Source: JBBSNV01 sp964458605 (lineage in GTDB: Bacteria; Pseudomonadota; Alphaproteobacteria; Reyranellales; JAQSWP01). From it: a stretch of DNA of 21,796 nt. Under the pieces are notes generated by a model that did no database searches, had not been told where the DNA came from, and worked only from the letters and a program-made list of their open reading frames with translations. This document shows positions 11,114 through 19,714 of this stretch, piece after piece; the first letter of the stretch is position 1, and the number at the start of each line of letters is the position of its first letter. The stretch is from contig CAYWLS010000042.1 of NCBI GenBank assembly GCA_964458605.1, positions 1 through 21,796 of the forward strand, written 5' to 3'. A program made the translations under genes and the position numbers.

Positions 11114-12217
11114 ATGCGGAAAATTGCTCTTGGTTTGGCGGCGCTTGCGGCCGCCGGACTGTTCGCCGGATCGGCTTCGGCGCAGGTCAAGATCGCACTC
11201 AACGGTCCGATCACCGGCCAGCTGGCCAGCTTCGGCGAACAGATGAAGCGCGGCGCCGAGATGGCGGTCGCCGATCTGAACGCCAAAGGCGGCGTCAACG
11301 GACAGAAGATCGAACTGGTGATCGGCGACGATCAGTGCGACGCCAAGCAGGCGGTGTCGGTTGCCAACCGTTCGGCCAACGACAAGGTGGCGGTGGTGAT
11401 CGGCCACTTCTGCTCCGGCTCGTCGATCCCGGCTTCCGACGTCTACAAGGAAGAGAACATCATCCAGATCTCGCCGGCCTCGACCAACCCGACCTTCACC
11501 GACCGCGGCTACAAGAACGTGTTCCGCGTCTGCGGCCGCGACGACCAGCAGGGCAAGGTCGCCGGCGCTTACATCGCCGCGCACTACAAGGGCAAGAAGA
11601 TCGCCATCCTGCATGACAAGACCGCCTACGGCCAGGGCCTGGCCGACGAGACCAAGAAGGCGCTCAACGCGGCGGGCATGAAGGAGACCATGTACGAGGC
11701 GATCACGCCGGGCGAGAAGGACTATTCGGCGCTGATCTCCAAGATGAAGCAGGCCGGCATCAACCTGATCTATCTGGGCGGCTATCACCCGGAGGCCGGG
11801 CTGATCGCGCGTCAGGCCAAGGAGCAGGGCCTCAACGCGCCGCTGATGGGCGGCGACGCGCTGGTCGACAAGCAGTTCTGGGCCATCGCGGGCGCCGCCG
11901 GCGCGGGCACCTTGATGACGTTCTCGCCCGATCCGCGCAAGAACGCCGCGGCCAAGCCGATCGTCGACAAGTTCAAGGCGCAGAACTACGACCCGGAGGG
12001 TTATACCCTCTACACCTACGCCGCCATCCAGGCCTGGGCGCAAGCCGCCACCAAGGCTAAGTCGTTCAAGACCGCCGACGTCGAGAAGGCGCTGCACGCC
12101 AACACCTTCGACACGGTCATGAACAAGTTCTCCTTCGACGCCAAGGGCGATCCGACCGCGCCGGGCTATGTCGTCTATGTCTGGAAGGACGGCGCCTACG
12201 ACTACGCGCCGAAGTAA
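11114..12217 (+). CDS. Periplasmic branched-chain amino acid-binding protein (LivJ/LivK type)
   Basis: This 367-residue protein begins with a clear Sec signal peptide: MRK, a hydrophobic core at 4-19, then SASA^Q with likely cleavage after residue 24. The mature part is a type I periplasmic binding fold of the Leu/Ile/Val family. It starts VKIALNGPITGQ, followed by GAEMAVADLN, the ligand-site segment GHFCSGSSIPAS and ISPASTNPTFT, then FRVCGRDDQQG and ILHDKTAYGQG. It delivers the ligand to LivHM. The two Cys (in DDQCD and HFCSG) could form the disulfide usual in this family. ATG at 11114 is chosen because CAGGGAG lies 8 nt upstream; a TTG at 11093 would extend past the ribosome-binding site. 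It ends the transport cluster before a strong terminator. Confidence 0.93.
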   Translation: MRKIALGLAALAAAGLFAGSASAQVKIALNGPITGQLASFGEQMKRGAEMAVADLNAKGGVNGQKIELVIGDDQCDAKQAVSVANRSANDKVAVVIGHFCSGSSIPASDVYKEENIIQISPASTNPTFTDRGYKNVFRVCGRDDQQGKVAGAYIAAHYKGKKIAILHDKTAYGQGLADETKKALNAAGMKETMYEAITPGEKDYSALISKMKQAGINLIYLGGYHPEAGLIARQAKEQGLNAPLMGGDALVDKQFWAIAGAAGAGTLMTFSPDPRKNAAAKPIVDKFKAQNYDPEGYTLYTYAAIQAWAQAATKAKSFKTADVEKALHANTFDTVMNKFSFDAKGDPTAPGYVVYVWKDGAYDYAPK

Positions 12218-12228
12218 GACTTCCCGGC

Positions 12229-12248
12229 GAGCGGCCTTCGAGCCGCTC
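12229..12248 (+). other. Hairpin preceding terminator
   Basis: GAGCGGC (12229-12235) pairs perfectly with GCCGCTC (12242-12248) around a 6-nt CTTCGA loop, 11 nt after the binding protein stop codon. No T-tract follows. It may stabilise the 3' end upstream of the true terminator. Confidence 0.45.
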
Positions 12249-12257
12249 CCGACGATC

Positions 12258-12285
12258 AAGGCCCAGCCTCAAGCCGGGCCTTTTT
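12258..12285 (+). terminator. Rho-independent terminator of binding protein gene
   Basis: AAGGCCC (12258-12264) pairs with GGGCCTT (12276-12282) around an 11-nt loop. The run of five T at 12281-12285 follows directly, overlapping the end of the stem. This is the best intrinsic terminator in the window and marks the 3' end of the amino acid transport cluster. Confidence 0.8.
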
Positions 12286-12486
12286 CGTTGCAATTACCAT
12301 TTTATTTCAAAGGCTTGGATGCGGCTGGACGCATGACGCACTGCTGGCCGCGGCCGTGGCGCAAAGGTCACGGTGTTGCACACATACCCGCCATGGCTTG
12401 TGGGGCTGTGGCAGCAGGAATCGAGATATGGTAATCGTTTGTTCCTCGCGACTTGGGCAACACAAGGGCTTGGAATGGGGCTTGGC
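12286..12486 (+). promoter_or_regulatory. rpiB upstream region
   Basis: This stretch of about 200 bp between the terminator and rpiB must carry the promoter for the rpiB-glyA-nrdR-rib cluster, unless internal promoters are used. Two AT-rich patches stand out, at about 12287-12310 and about 12420-12440 (including TATGGTAATC), but I found no well-spaced -35/-10 pair. The rpiB frame is open through part of this region without conserved sequence. Confidence 0.3.
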
Positions 12487-12930
12487 ATGGCGCCCGAAAC
12501 CATAGGCATCGCTGCCGATCACGCAGGTTACGAGCTCAAGGAAATGCTCAAGGCTCGCTTGGCGGAATGGGGCTATGGAGTCCTCGATCTGGGGACCGAT
12601 TCGACCCAGTCCGTGGACTATCCCGATTTCGGCAAGGCCCTGGCCGACGCCGTGGCGGACGGGCGGATCCGGCGCGGCGTGCTGGTGTGCGGCACCGGCA
12701 TCGGCATCTCGATCGCCGCCAATCGCAATCCCAAGGTTCGGGCCGCGGTGTGCCACGACGTGACTTCGGCGCGGCTGACCCGCCTGCACAATGACGCCAA
12801 CGTTCTGGCGCTGGGCGCCCGGCTGGTCGGGCCGGAGACGGCCAGCGATAGCTTGAAGGCGTTTCTCGATACCGAATTCGAAGGCGGCCGCCACGCGCGT
12901 CGCGTCGGCAAGCTGGGCGCGGTCGCCTGA
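12487..12930 (+). CDS. rpiB: Ribose-5-phosphate isomerase B
   Basis: This 147-residue enzyme interconverts ribose 5-phosphate and ribulose 5-phosphate in the pentose phosphate pathway. The RpiB/LacAB family motif ADHAGYELK begins at 10, with D11 and H12 in the substrate site. The active-site cysteine is C68 in VCGTGIGISIAANR (67-80), and H101-N102 (HNDANVLALG) completes the site. Its product ribulose 5-phosphate is the substrate of RibB, encoded about 4 kb downstream in the same cluster. The start at 12487 gives the usual length; ATG at 12475, four codons upstream, has an AAGGG about 8 nt before it and is a real alternative. The longer upstream frame is not conserved-looking. It lies 34 nt before glyA. 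Confidence 0.95.
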   Translation: MAPETIGIAADHAGYELKEMLKARLAEWGYGVLDLGTDSTQSVDYPDFGKALADAVADGRIRRGVLVCGTGIGISIAANRNPKVRAAVCHDVTSARLTRLHNDANVLALGARLVGPETASDSLKAFLDTEFEGGRHARRVGKLGAVA

Positions 12931-12964
12931 CCGCGACCCTTTTGGAGACAGGAGTTCTGTGGCG

Positions 12965-14272
<1,308 letters not shown>

Positions 14273-14296
14273 GCGCTCGCGTATTGGGGGAACGAG

Positions 14297-14758
14297 ATGC
14301 GCTGTCCGTTTTGCGGCAATGAAGACACCCAGGTAAAGGATTCGCGGCCCACCGAGGACAACTCGGCGATCAGGCGGCGGCGCTTTTGCCAGGCATGCGG
14401 CTCGCGCTTCACCACTTTCGAGCGCGTTCAGTTGCGCGAGTTGACGGTGGTCAAGAAGAATGGCCAGCGCGTGCCGTTCGATCGCGACAAGCTGGCGCGT
14501 TCGATCGTCACCGCCTGCCGCAAGCGGCCGGTCGATCCCGAGCGCATCGAACGCATCGTCAACGGCATCGTGCGTCGCCTGGAGAGTTCGGGCGAGAGCG
14601 AGATCCCCTCGGCGCAGATCGGCGAGTTGGTGATGGACGCGCTGGCGACGCTCGATCCGGTGGCCTATGTGCGGTTCGCCTCGGTCTATCGCAATTTCCG
14701 CGAGGCCAAGGATTTCGAGGATTTCGTCGGCAATCTCGGCGGCGACGCCAACGACTAG
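14297..14758 (+). CDS. nrdR: Transcriptional repressor NrdR
   Basis: This 153-residue regulator represses ribonucleotide reductase genes in response to ATP/dATP. A zinc ribbon at the N-terminus uses C3, C6, C31 and C34 (MRCPFC and CQACGSRF), with the DNA-contacting basic run RRRRF at 26-30. An ATP-cone domain follows at about 47-137, starting VVKKNGQRVPFDRDKLARS. Length and start are exactly as in the family. The ATG is 6 nt after a GGGGG run (14286-14290). It sits 24 nt after glyA and 43 nt before ribD, which is its usual place in alphaproteobacteria. Its targets (nrd genes with NrdR boxes) are not in this window. Confidence 0.97.
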   Translation: MRCPFCGNEDTQVKDSRPTEDNSAIRRRRFCQACGSRFTTFERVQLRELTVVKKNGQRVPFDRDKLARSIVTACRKRPVDPERIERIVNGIVRRLESSGESEIPSAQIGELVMDALATLDPVAYVRFASVYRNFREAKDFEDFVGNLGGDAND

Positions 14759-14774
14759 CCCAACGACCAGCTAG

Positions 14775-14794
14775 GCGCCGCGATCGGGCGGCGC
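14775..14794 (+). promoter_or_regulatory. Hairpin just upstream of ribD start
   Basis: GCGCCGC (14775-14781) pairs perfectly with GCGGCGC (14788-14794) around a 6-nt loop. The stem ends 7 nt before the ribD ATG, so it covers the place where a ribosome-binding site should be. It could damp ribD translation. It lacks the conserved core of the FMN riboswitch. Confidence 0.4.
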
Positions 14795-14801
14795 GACCGG
14801 A

Positions 14802-15914
14802 ATGCGAAGCGATCACGACTGGATGCAGGCCGCGCTGGCGTTGGCCCGTCGCAGCCTCGGCCGCACCTGGCCCAACCCCGCGGTGGGATGCCTGCTGGTG
14901 CGCGACGACCGGCTGATCGGCAGCGGTTTTACCCAACCCGGCGGCCGGCCGCATGCCGAGACCGAAGCCCTGGCCCAGGCCGGACGCCGAGCCGATGGCC
15001 GCGCAGCGCGCGGCGCCACCGCCTATGTCACCCTCGAGCCCTGCAGTCATCACGGCAAGACGCCGCCTTGCGCCGACGCACTGGTGGCGGCGGGAATAGC
15101 GCGGGCGGTGATCGCCACCAGCGATCCCGACCCGCGGGTGGGCGGGCAGGGGATTTCCCGTCTGGAGGCCGCCGGCATCGAGGTGCAGACCGGGATCGGC
15201 GAGAGCGAGGCGCGCGCCATCAATGCCGGGTTTTTCCTCAAGGTCGAGCGCCGCCGCCCGCTGGTGACGCTCAAGCTCGCCACCTCGCTGGACGGCAAGC
15301 TGGCGCTGAAGAACGGGGAAAGCCGTTGGATCACCGGCGAGGCGGCGCGGGCCCATGGCCACATGCTGCGCGCCACCCACGATGCGATCGCGGTAGGGAT
15401 CGGCACCGTGATGGCCGACGATCCGGAACTCACCTGTCGTCTGCCGGGCCTGCAGGATCGCTCGCCGGTGCGCGTGGTGTTCGACGGCCAGGGCCGCATC
15501 GCCAGCGACGCCAGGCTGGTGGCGACGGCGCAGCAGCAGCGCACGGTGATCGTCACCGAGATCGCCCTGGTGCCCCGCCTCGCCACCCGGCTGATCGGCG
15601 CCGGCGTCGATGTCCACGGGGTTGCCCGCCCGGATGGCGCGCTCGACCTGCCCGATGCGCTGCGCATCCTGGCCGGTCTGGGCATCACGCGGCTGCTGGT
15701 CGAGGGCGGGGCTCGGCTCGCGGCGTCGTTCCTGCGCGCCGATCTGGTGGACCGGATCGTATGGTACCGAGCACCGATGGTGATCGGCGAAGACGGCCGC
15801 GGCGGCGTCGCTGCCCTGGAATTGCACCAGTTGGGAAAGGCTGCACGATACAGCCGGACTGCCATGCAAATGCTGGGTCCGGATGTCGTGGAAAGCTTGG
15901 AGCGCAAAACGTAA
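14802..15914 (+). CDS. ribD: Bifunctional riboflavin deaminase/reductase RibD
   Basis: This 370-residue enzyme carries out two consecutive steps of riboflavin synthesis: deamination of the pyrimidine made by GTP cyclohydrolase II, then NADPH-dependent reduction of the ribose side chain. The N-terminal CMP/dCMP deaminase-like domain (1 to about 145) has zinc ligands H51 (HAE, with catalytic E53), C81 and C90 (PCSHHGKTPPC). The reductase domain (from about 150) starts with LVTLKLATSLDGKLAL and contains WITG and the VGIGTVMADDP cofactor-site segment, ending with LLVEGGARLAASFL. Length is normal. The start has only a weak ribosome-binding sequence and follows a hairpin. It is 43 nt downstream of nrdR and 10 nt upstream of ribE. 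Confidence 0.96.
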   Translation: MRSDHDWMQAALALARRSLGRTWPNPAVGCLLVRDDRLIGSGFTQPGGRPHAETEALAQAGRRADGRAARGATAYVTLEPCSHHGKTPPCADALVAAGIARAVIATSDPDPRVGGQGISRLEAAGIEVQTGIGESEARAINAGFFLKVERRRPLVTLKLATSLDGKLALKNGESRWITGEAARAHGHMLRATHDAIAVGIGTVMADDPELTCRLPGLQDRSPVRVVFDGQGRIASDARLVATAQQQRTVIVTEIALVPRLATRLIGAGVDVHGVARPDGALDLPDALRILAGLGITRLLVEGGARLAASFLRADLVDRIVWYRAPMVIGEDGRGGVAALELHQLGKAARYSRTAMQMLGPDVVESLERKT

Positions 15915-15924
15915 TGTGAATCGC

Positions 15925-16569
15925 ATGTTTACGGGCATTATTACCGATATCGGCCAGATCAGGACCGTGACCGCGCCGAGCGGCGGCAATCAGGCGGATC
16001 GGCAGTTCGTCATCGCCACGCGGTTCAATACCGACCGCATCGACCTGGGCGCTTCGATCGCCTGCAACGGCTGCTGCCTGACGGTCACCCAGAAGGGCAA
16101 GGGCGGGCCAGGGACGGACGATCGCACGGGGGGCGACTGGTTCGCCGTCGAAGCCTCCAACGAGACGCTGTCGCGCACCACGCTGGGCCGCTGGAAGGCG
16201 GGCACCCCGGTCAATCTGGAACGCTCGCTGAAGCTGGGCGACGAGTTGGGCGGACATCTGGTCTATGGCCATGTCGACGGGGTGGCCCGTATCGCCGACC
16301 GCAAGCCGGAGGCGGGCAGCGTGCGCTTCGTGGTCGAGGCTCCGGACGAACTGGCGGGCTATATCGCGGAAAAAGGCTCGGTGGCGCTGGACGGCGTGTC
16401 CCTGACGGTCAACCAGGTGGAAGGGCGGCGCTTCGGCATCAACGTCATCTCCCATACCCAGGCCGAGACCACCTTTGGCGCCCTGTTGCCGGGCGCCGAG
16501 GTCAATCTTGAGGTCGATATGCTGGCGCGCTACGTTGCGCGGCTTATCGGAAGGACGGCGACCATATGA
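15925..16569 (+). CDS. ribE: Riboflavin synthase, alpha subunit
   Basis: This 214-residue enzyme dismutates two 6,7-dimethyl-8-ribityllumazine molecules to riboflavin. It shows the internal duplication of the family: the N-terminal barrel begins MFTGIITDIG and contains GASIACNGCCLTV, and the C-terminal barrel contains GSVALDGVSLTVN. The linker NLERSLKLGDELGGHLVYGHVDG is strongly conserved. Residues 66-77 form a Gly/Asp-rich insert within the first barrel. The start is the ATG giving MFTG; the frame is open further upstream but the family always begins here. I see no good Shine-Dalgarno sequence, and the ribD stop is only 10 nt upstream, so coupled re-initiation is likely. Its stop overlaps the next gene as ATGA. 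Confidence 0.96.
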   Translation: MFTGIITDIGQIRTVTAPSGGNQADRQFVIATRFNTDRIDLGASIACNGCCLTVTQKGKGGPGTDDRTGGDWFAVEASNETLSRTTLGRWKAGTPVNLERSLKLGDELGGHLVYGHVDGVARIADRKPEAGSVRFVVEAPDELAGYIAEKGSVALDGVSLTVNQVEGRRFGINVISHTQAETTFGALLPGAEVNLEVDMLARYVARLIGRTATI

Positions 16570-17723
16570 GTACGGCGAAGATCGAACCCTGGCGGGCGAG
16601 TTTCCACGAGCTGCTTTCTCCCACCGAGGACCTGATCGAGGAAGCGCGCCGCGGCCGCATGTTCATCCTGGTCGACGACGAGGATCGGGAGAACGAAGGC
16701 GACCTGGTCATCCCGGCCCAGATGGCGACGCCCGAGGCGATCAATTTCATGGCCAAGCACGCGCGTGGCCTGATCTGCCTGGCCATGACCAAGGAGCGTA
16801 TCGACGAACTCGGTCTGCCGCTGATGGCGCAGAAGAACGGCACGCGCCTGCAGACCGCCTTCACCGTTTCGATCGAGGCCCGCGAAGGCGTCACCACCGG
16901 CATCTCCGCCGCCGACCGTGCGCGCACGGTCGCGGTGGCGATCGACCCGAGCTGCGGTCCGCACGACATCGTCACTCCTGGTCACGTGTTTCCGCTGGTG
17001 GCGCGCGACGGCGGCGTGCTCGAGCGCACCGGTCACACCGAGGCCGCGGTCGATCTGGCCCGCCTGGCCGGCCTGACGCCGGCCGGCGTGATCTGCGAGA
17101 TCATGAACGACGACGGCACGATGGCGCGGCGCGACGACCTGATCCGCTTCGCCCAGCTCCATGGGCTGAAGATCGGCACCATCGCTGACCTGATCGCCTA
17201 TCGCCGCAAATACGATTCGATCGTGCGCCGCGTCAGCGAGACCTCGTTCGACAGCCGGTTCGGCGGCGAGTTCCGCGCCATCGTCTACATGAACAAGGCG
17301 ACCAAGCAGCAGCATATCGCCCTGGTCAAGGGCGACGTGTCGGGCGACAACCCGGTGCTGGTGCGCATGCACGCCATGAACATCTTCACCGATTCGCTGG
17401 GCGAAAATCGTCCCGGCCGCGTCAACATCGTCGAGAACGCCATGCGCCTGGTGTCGAGCGAGGGGCGCGGCGTGATCGTGCTGATCCGCGAGCATCTCGA
17501 AGTGGTCATGGCCGAGCGTCAGCGCCGCGACGGGCAGGCGGTCTCGACGGCCATGCCCGGCGAATTGCGCGACTACGGCGTGGGCGCGCAGATCCTGCTC
17601 GATCTGGGCGTGCGCAACATGGTTCTGCTGACCAACACGCGCAAGAACATCGTCGGCCTGGAAGGCTTCGGCCTGTCGGTGGTCGGCCAGCGTCCGATCC
17701 CGGACGTCAAGGCGGCGGACTAG
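16566..17723 (+). CDS. ribB: DHBP synthase with degenerate GTP cyclohydrolase II domain (RibBX type)
   Basis: This 385-residue protein has an N-terminal 3,4-dihydroxy-2-butanone 4-phosphate synthase domain (about 15-212) that makes the four-carbon unit of riboflavin from ribulose 5-phosphate. Its acidic loop DDEDRENEGD (37-46), PGHVFPL (138-144) and RTGHTEAAVDL (154-164) are intact. The C-terminal part (about 213-380) has the fold sequence of GTP cyclohydrolase II, including DYGVGAQILLDLGV and NIVGLEGFGL. However, the three zinc cysteines are replaced by N272, P283 and R285 in an ungapped alignment, and the RQEGRGIGL motif is missing. It should therefore lack cyclohydrolase activity, as in RibBX hybrids known from Proteobacteria. 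Automatic annotation as bifunctional RibBA would be wrong. It starts inside the ribE stop (ATGA). Confidence 0.92.
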   Translation: MSTAKIEPWRASFHELLSPTEDLIEEARRGRMFILVDDEDRENEGDLVIPAQMATPEAINFMAKHARGLICLAMTKERIDELGLPLMAQKNGTRLQTAFTVSIEAREGVTTGISAADRARTVAVAIDPSCGPHDIVTPGHVFPLVARDGGVLERTGHTEAAVDLARLAGLTPAGVICEIMNDDGTMARRDDLIRFAQLHGLKIGTIADLIAYRRKYDSIVRRVSETSFDSRFGGEFRAIVYMNKATKQQHIALVKGDVSGDNPVLVRMHAMNIFTDSLGENRPGRVNIVENAMRLVSSEGRGVIVLIREHLEVVMAERQRRDGQAVSTAMPGELRDYGVGAQILLDLGVRNMVLLTNTRKNIVGLEGFGLSVVGQRPIPDVKAAD

Positions 17724-17725
17724 CC

Positions 17726-18226
17726 ATGGCCGGTCCGACCCAGCAGCCGCGCGGCACGCTGAGCTTCGCGCGCAAGCCGCACATCATGATCGTCGAGGCG
17801 CGCTTCTACGCCGATATCGCCGACGAAATGGCGCGCGGCGCCATGGCCGAGCTGGAGCGCAACGGCTGCAGCCACGAGCGCTTCGCCGTGTCGGGCGCTT
17901 TCGAACTGCCCGCGGCGATCCGGGTCGCCATGCTGGGCGCCGAGAAGGGCGGCCTGGCGCGTCCGTTCGACGGCTATCTGGCATTGGGCTGCGTGATCCG
18001 CGGCGAGACCACCCATTACGACTATGTCTGCGGCGAGAGCGCGCGGGGGCTGCAGCAACTGGCGATCGAGCACGGCCTGGCCATCGGTTATGGCGTGCTG
18101 ACGGTCGAGAACGAGGCTCAGGCCTGGGCCCGGGCAAGGGTCGCCGAGCAGGACAAGGGCGGCGACGTGGCGCGCGCCTGTCTCGACGTGATCGCCTTGC
18201 GCCAGAAGTTCGGCCTGTTCAAGTGA
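17726..18226 (+). CDS. ribH: 6,7-dimethyl-8-ribityllumazine synthase
   Basis: This 166-residue enzyme condenses the RibB product with the pyrimidine from RibD to form lumazine, the substrate of RibE. The family motifs are present: the first strand with IVEARFY (22-28), SGAFELP (56-62, usually GAFE/GSFE), LALGCVIRGET (85-95) with R92, and catalytic H97 in THYDYVC. K144-G145-G146 near the C-terminus lies in the usual NKG-like phosphate loop. A basic N-terminal extension of about 17 residues precedes the fold, as in many alphaproteobacterial RibH proteins. It begins 2 nt after ribB and overlaps nusB by 4 nt (GTGA). With ribD, ribE and ribB it completes all steps after GTP cyclohydrolase II, apart from the unidentified phosphatase. 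Confidence 0.96.
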   Translation: MAGPTQQPRGTLSFARKPHIMIVEARFYADIADEMARGAMAELERNGCSHERFAVSGAFELPAAIRVAMLGAEKGGLARPFDGYLALGCVIRGETTHYDYVCGESARGLQQLAIEHGLAIGYGVLTVENEAQAWARARVAEQDKGGDVARACLDVIALRQKFGLFK

Positions 18227-18714
18227 GCAAGCAAATCGATGCTGCGGCGGGTCGCAAGCGCAGCGCGGCGCGTCTGGCCGCCGTACAGGCGCTCTATCAG
18301 CTCGGTCAGATCGCTACCGACACGCCGAGCGAAGTGATCGAGCAGTTCAAGCAGCATCGCTTCGTGACGTTGGGCGAGGAGGCGCCGGCGGTCGAGCCCG
18401 ACGCGGAGTTCTTCACGGCGCTGGTTGCCGGCGCCGCGCAGCGTCGCGCCGAGATCGAGCCGATGATTGGCGAGGCGCTGGCCCAGGGCTGGACGATCGA
18501 GCGCATCGAAAAGGTGGTGCGGGCTATCCTGCTGGCCGGGGTGTTCGAATTGCTGGCACGCCAGGACGTGCCGGCCAAGGTGGCGATCAACGAATATGTC
18601 GAGATCGCCCACGCATTCTATGCCGACAACGAGCCCGGTTTCGTCAATTCGGTGCTCGACCGGCTGGCCCGACGGCTGCGGCCGCAGGAATTCGGCGGAA
18701 ATTCCGGCGCGTGA
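18223..18714 (+). CDS. nusB: Transcription antitermination factor NusB
   Basis: This 163-residue all-helical RNA-binding protein joins NusE (S10) on boxA RNA to promote antitermination, mainly in rRNA operons. The N-terminal segment RSAARLAAVQALYQL (13-27) and the C-terminal KVAINEYVEIAHAFY and GFVNSVLDRLAR (about 144-155) are the family signatures. Length is slightly above the usual 130-150, due to the N-terminal lead and a loop around 50-60 (GEEAPAVEPD). It starts with GTG overlapping the ribH stop as GTGA. Linkage of nusB to ribH is widespread in bacteria. The next gene, thiL, begins 13 nt after its stop. Confidence 0.95.
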   Translation: MSKQIDAAAGRKRSAARLAAVQALYQLGQIATDTPSEVIEQFKQHRFVTLGEEAPAVEPDAEFFTALVAGAAQRRAEIEPMIGEALAQGWTIERIEKVVRAILLAGVFELLARQDVPAKVAINEYVEIAHAFYADNEPGFVNSVLDRLARRLRPQEFGGNSGA

Positions 18715-18727
18715 TACGGTGCCGGCC

Positions 18728-19714
18728 ATGGATCCTGCTTCCCGGCCCGGCGAATTCCAACTGATCGCGCGCTATTTCGCCCCGCTTGCCGCGCGTTTTC
18801 CGGGCGCCGCCGGGCTGAAGAACGATATCGCGGTGCTGTCGCTGCCGCCGGGCTACGAACTGATCGTCAAGACCGACGCGGTGGTTGCCGGTGTCCATTT
18901 CCTGCCGGACGACCCGCCCGAACTGATCGCCAAGAAGGCCCTGCGCGTCAATCTTTCCGATATCGCCGCCGGCGGCGGCGCGCCGCTGGCCTATCAGATG
19001 GCGCTATGCCTGCCGCCGGACTGGACCGAAGCCTGGGTCGCGCGTTTCGCCGCAGGCCTGGCCGACGACCAGAAGATCTACGGCATCGATTTGTGCGGCG
19101 GCGATACCACCAGCACGCCGGGACCGCTCGCCGTATCGATCACTGCGTTCGGTACCGTGGCGATCGGCCAGGCGATGGGGCGGGGCGGGGCACGGCCGGG
19201 CGACGACGTGTGGGTCACCGGCACGATCGGCGATGCGCAGATCGGGCTCGCCCTGTCGCGCAGCGGCCTGAAACCGCTCGATGCGCGATCGACCGACTAT
19301 CTGGTCGATCGCTACCGCCTGCCGCAGCCGCGGCTCAGCCTGGCGCACCATCTGTTCACCACCGCGCGGGCCACCGTCGACGTGTCGGATGGGCTGGTCG
19401 CCGATCTTGGGCATGTCTGCAGCGCCTCCGGTGTCGGCGCGGTGATCGAGGCCAGTGCCGTGCCGCTATCGGCTCCCGTGCGCGAGCTGGTCGGTCGCGA
19501 CCCCAGCCTGCTGCCGTCGCTGCTGACCGGCGGCGACGACTACGAAATCCTGTTTACCGCCTCCGGCGACATGCGCCAGGCTATCGATGTACTGGCCCGC
19601 CAGTTGGGATTCCCTATCACTTGCATCGGCCGGATCGTTGCCGGCGGCAATGTCAGCGTGATGCGTTTCGGCACGCGGCTGGGGCTGGACAAGCAGGGCT
19701 TCCGGCACTTCTGA
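18728..19714 (+). CDS. thiL: Thiamine-monophosphate kinase
   Basis: This 328-residue enzyme of the PurM/ThiL superfamily phosphorylates thiamine monophosphate to thiamine diphosphate with ATP. It opens EFQLIARYFAPL as in other ThiL proteins. Metal and ATP-site motifs are KTDAVVAGVHF (48-58), NLSDIAAGGGAPL (75-87), GGDTTS (124-129), DVSDGLVADLGH (218-229) and LTGGDDYEILF. In the first motif the usual D-D-A/C-A reads N32-D33-I-A, so the first acidic residue is Asn. The ATG at 18728 is chosen because the conserved N-terminus starts there; a longer frame overlaps nusB and has no support. The Shine-Dalgarno is weak. It closes the rib-nusB-thiL cluster. Confidence 0.95.
   Translation: MDPASRPGEFQLIARYFAPLAARFPGAAGLKNDIAVLSLPPGYELIVKTDAVVAGVHFLPDDPPELIAKKALRVNLSDIAAGGGAPLAYQMALCLPPDWTEAWVARFAAGLADDQKIYGIDLCGGDTTSTPGPLAVSITAFGTVAIGQAMGRGGARPGDDVWVTGTIGDAQIGLALSRSGLKPLDARSTDYLVDRYRLPQPRLSLAHHLFTTARATVDVSDGLVADLGHVCSASGVGAVIEASAVPLSAPVRELVGRDPSLLPSLLTGGDDYEILFTASGDMRQAIDVLARQLGFPITCIGRIVAGGNVSVMRFGTRLGLDKQGFRHF

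Noticed and set aside
12373..12486. N-terminal extension of RpiB or a separate small gene
   Set aside because: The frame is open but shows no RpiB-like sequence and has no good start signal. RpiB family length fits the start at 12487 (or 12475).
14759..14801. FMN riboswitch (RFN element) before ribD
   Set aside because: The gap is only 43 nt and lacks the conserved RFN core. Only a simple hairpin is present, and no RFN-like sequence was seen before ribE, ribB or ribH.
16566..17723. Bifunctional RibBA with working GTP cyclohydrolase II
   Set aside because: The three zinc cysteines and the RQEGRGIGL motif are absent from the C-terminal domain.
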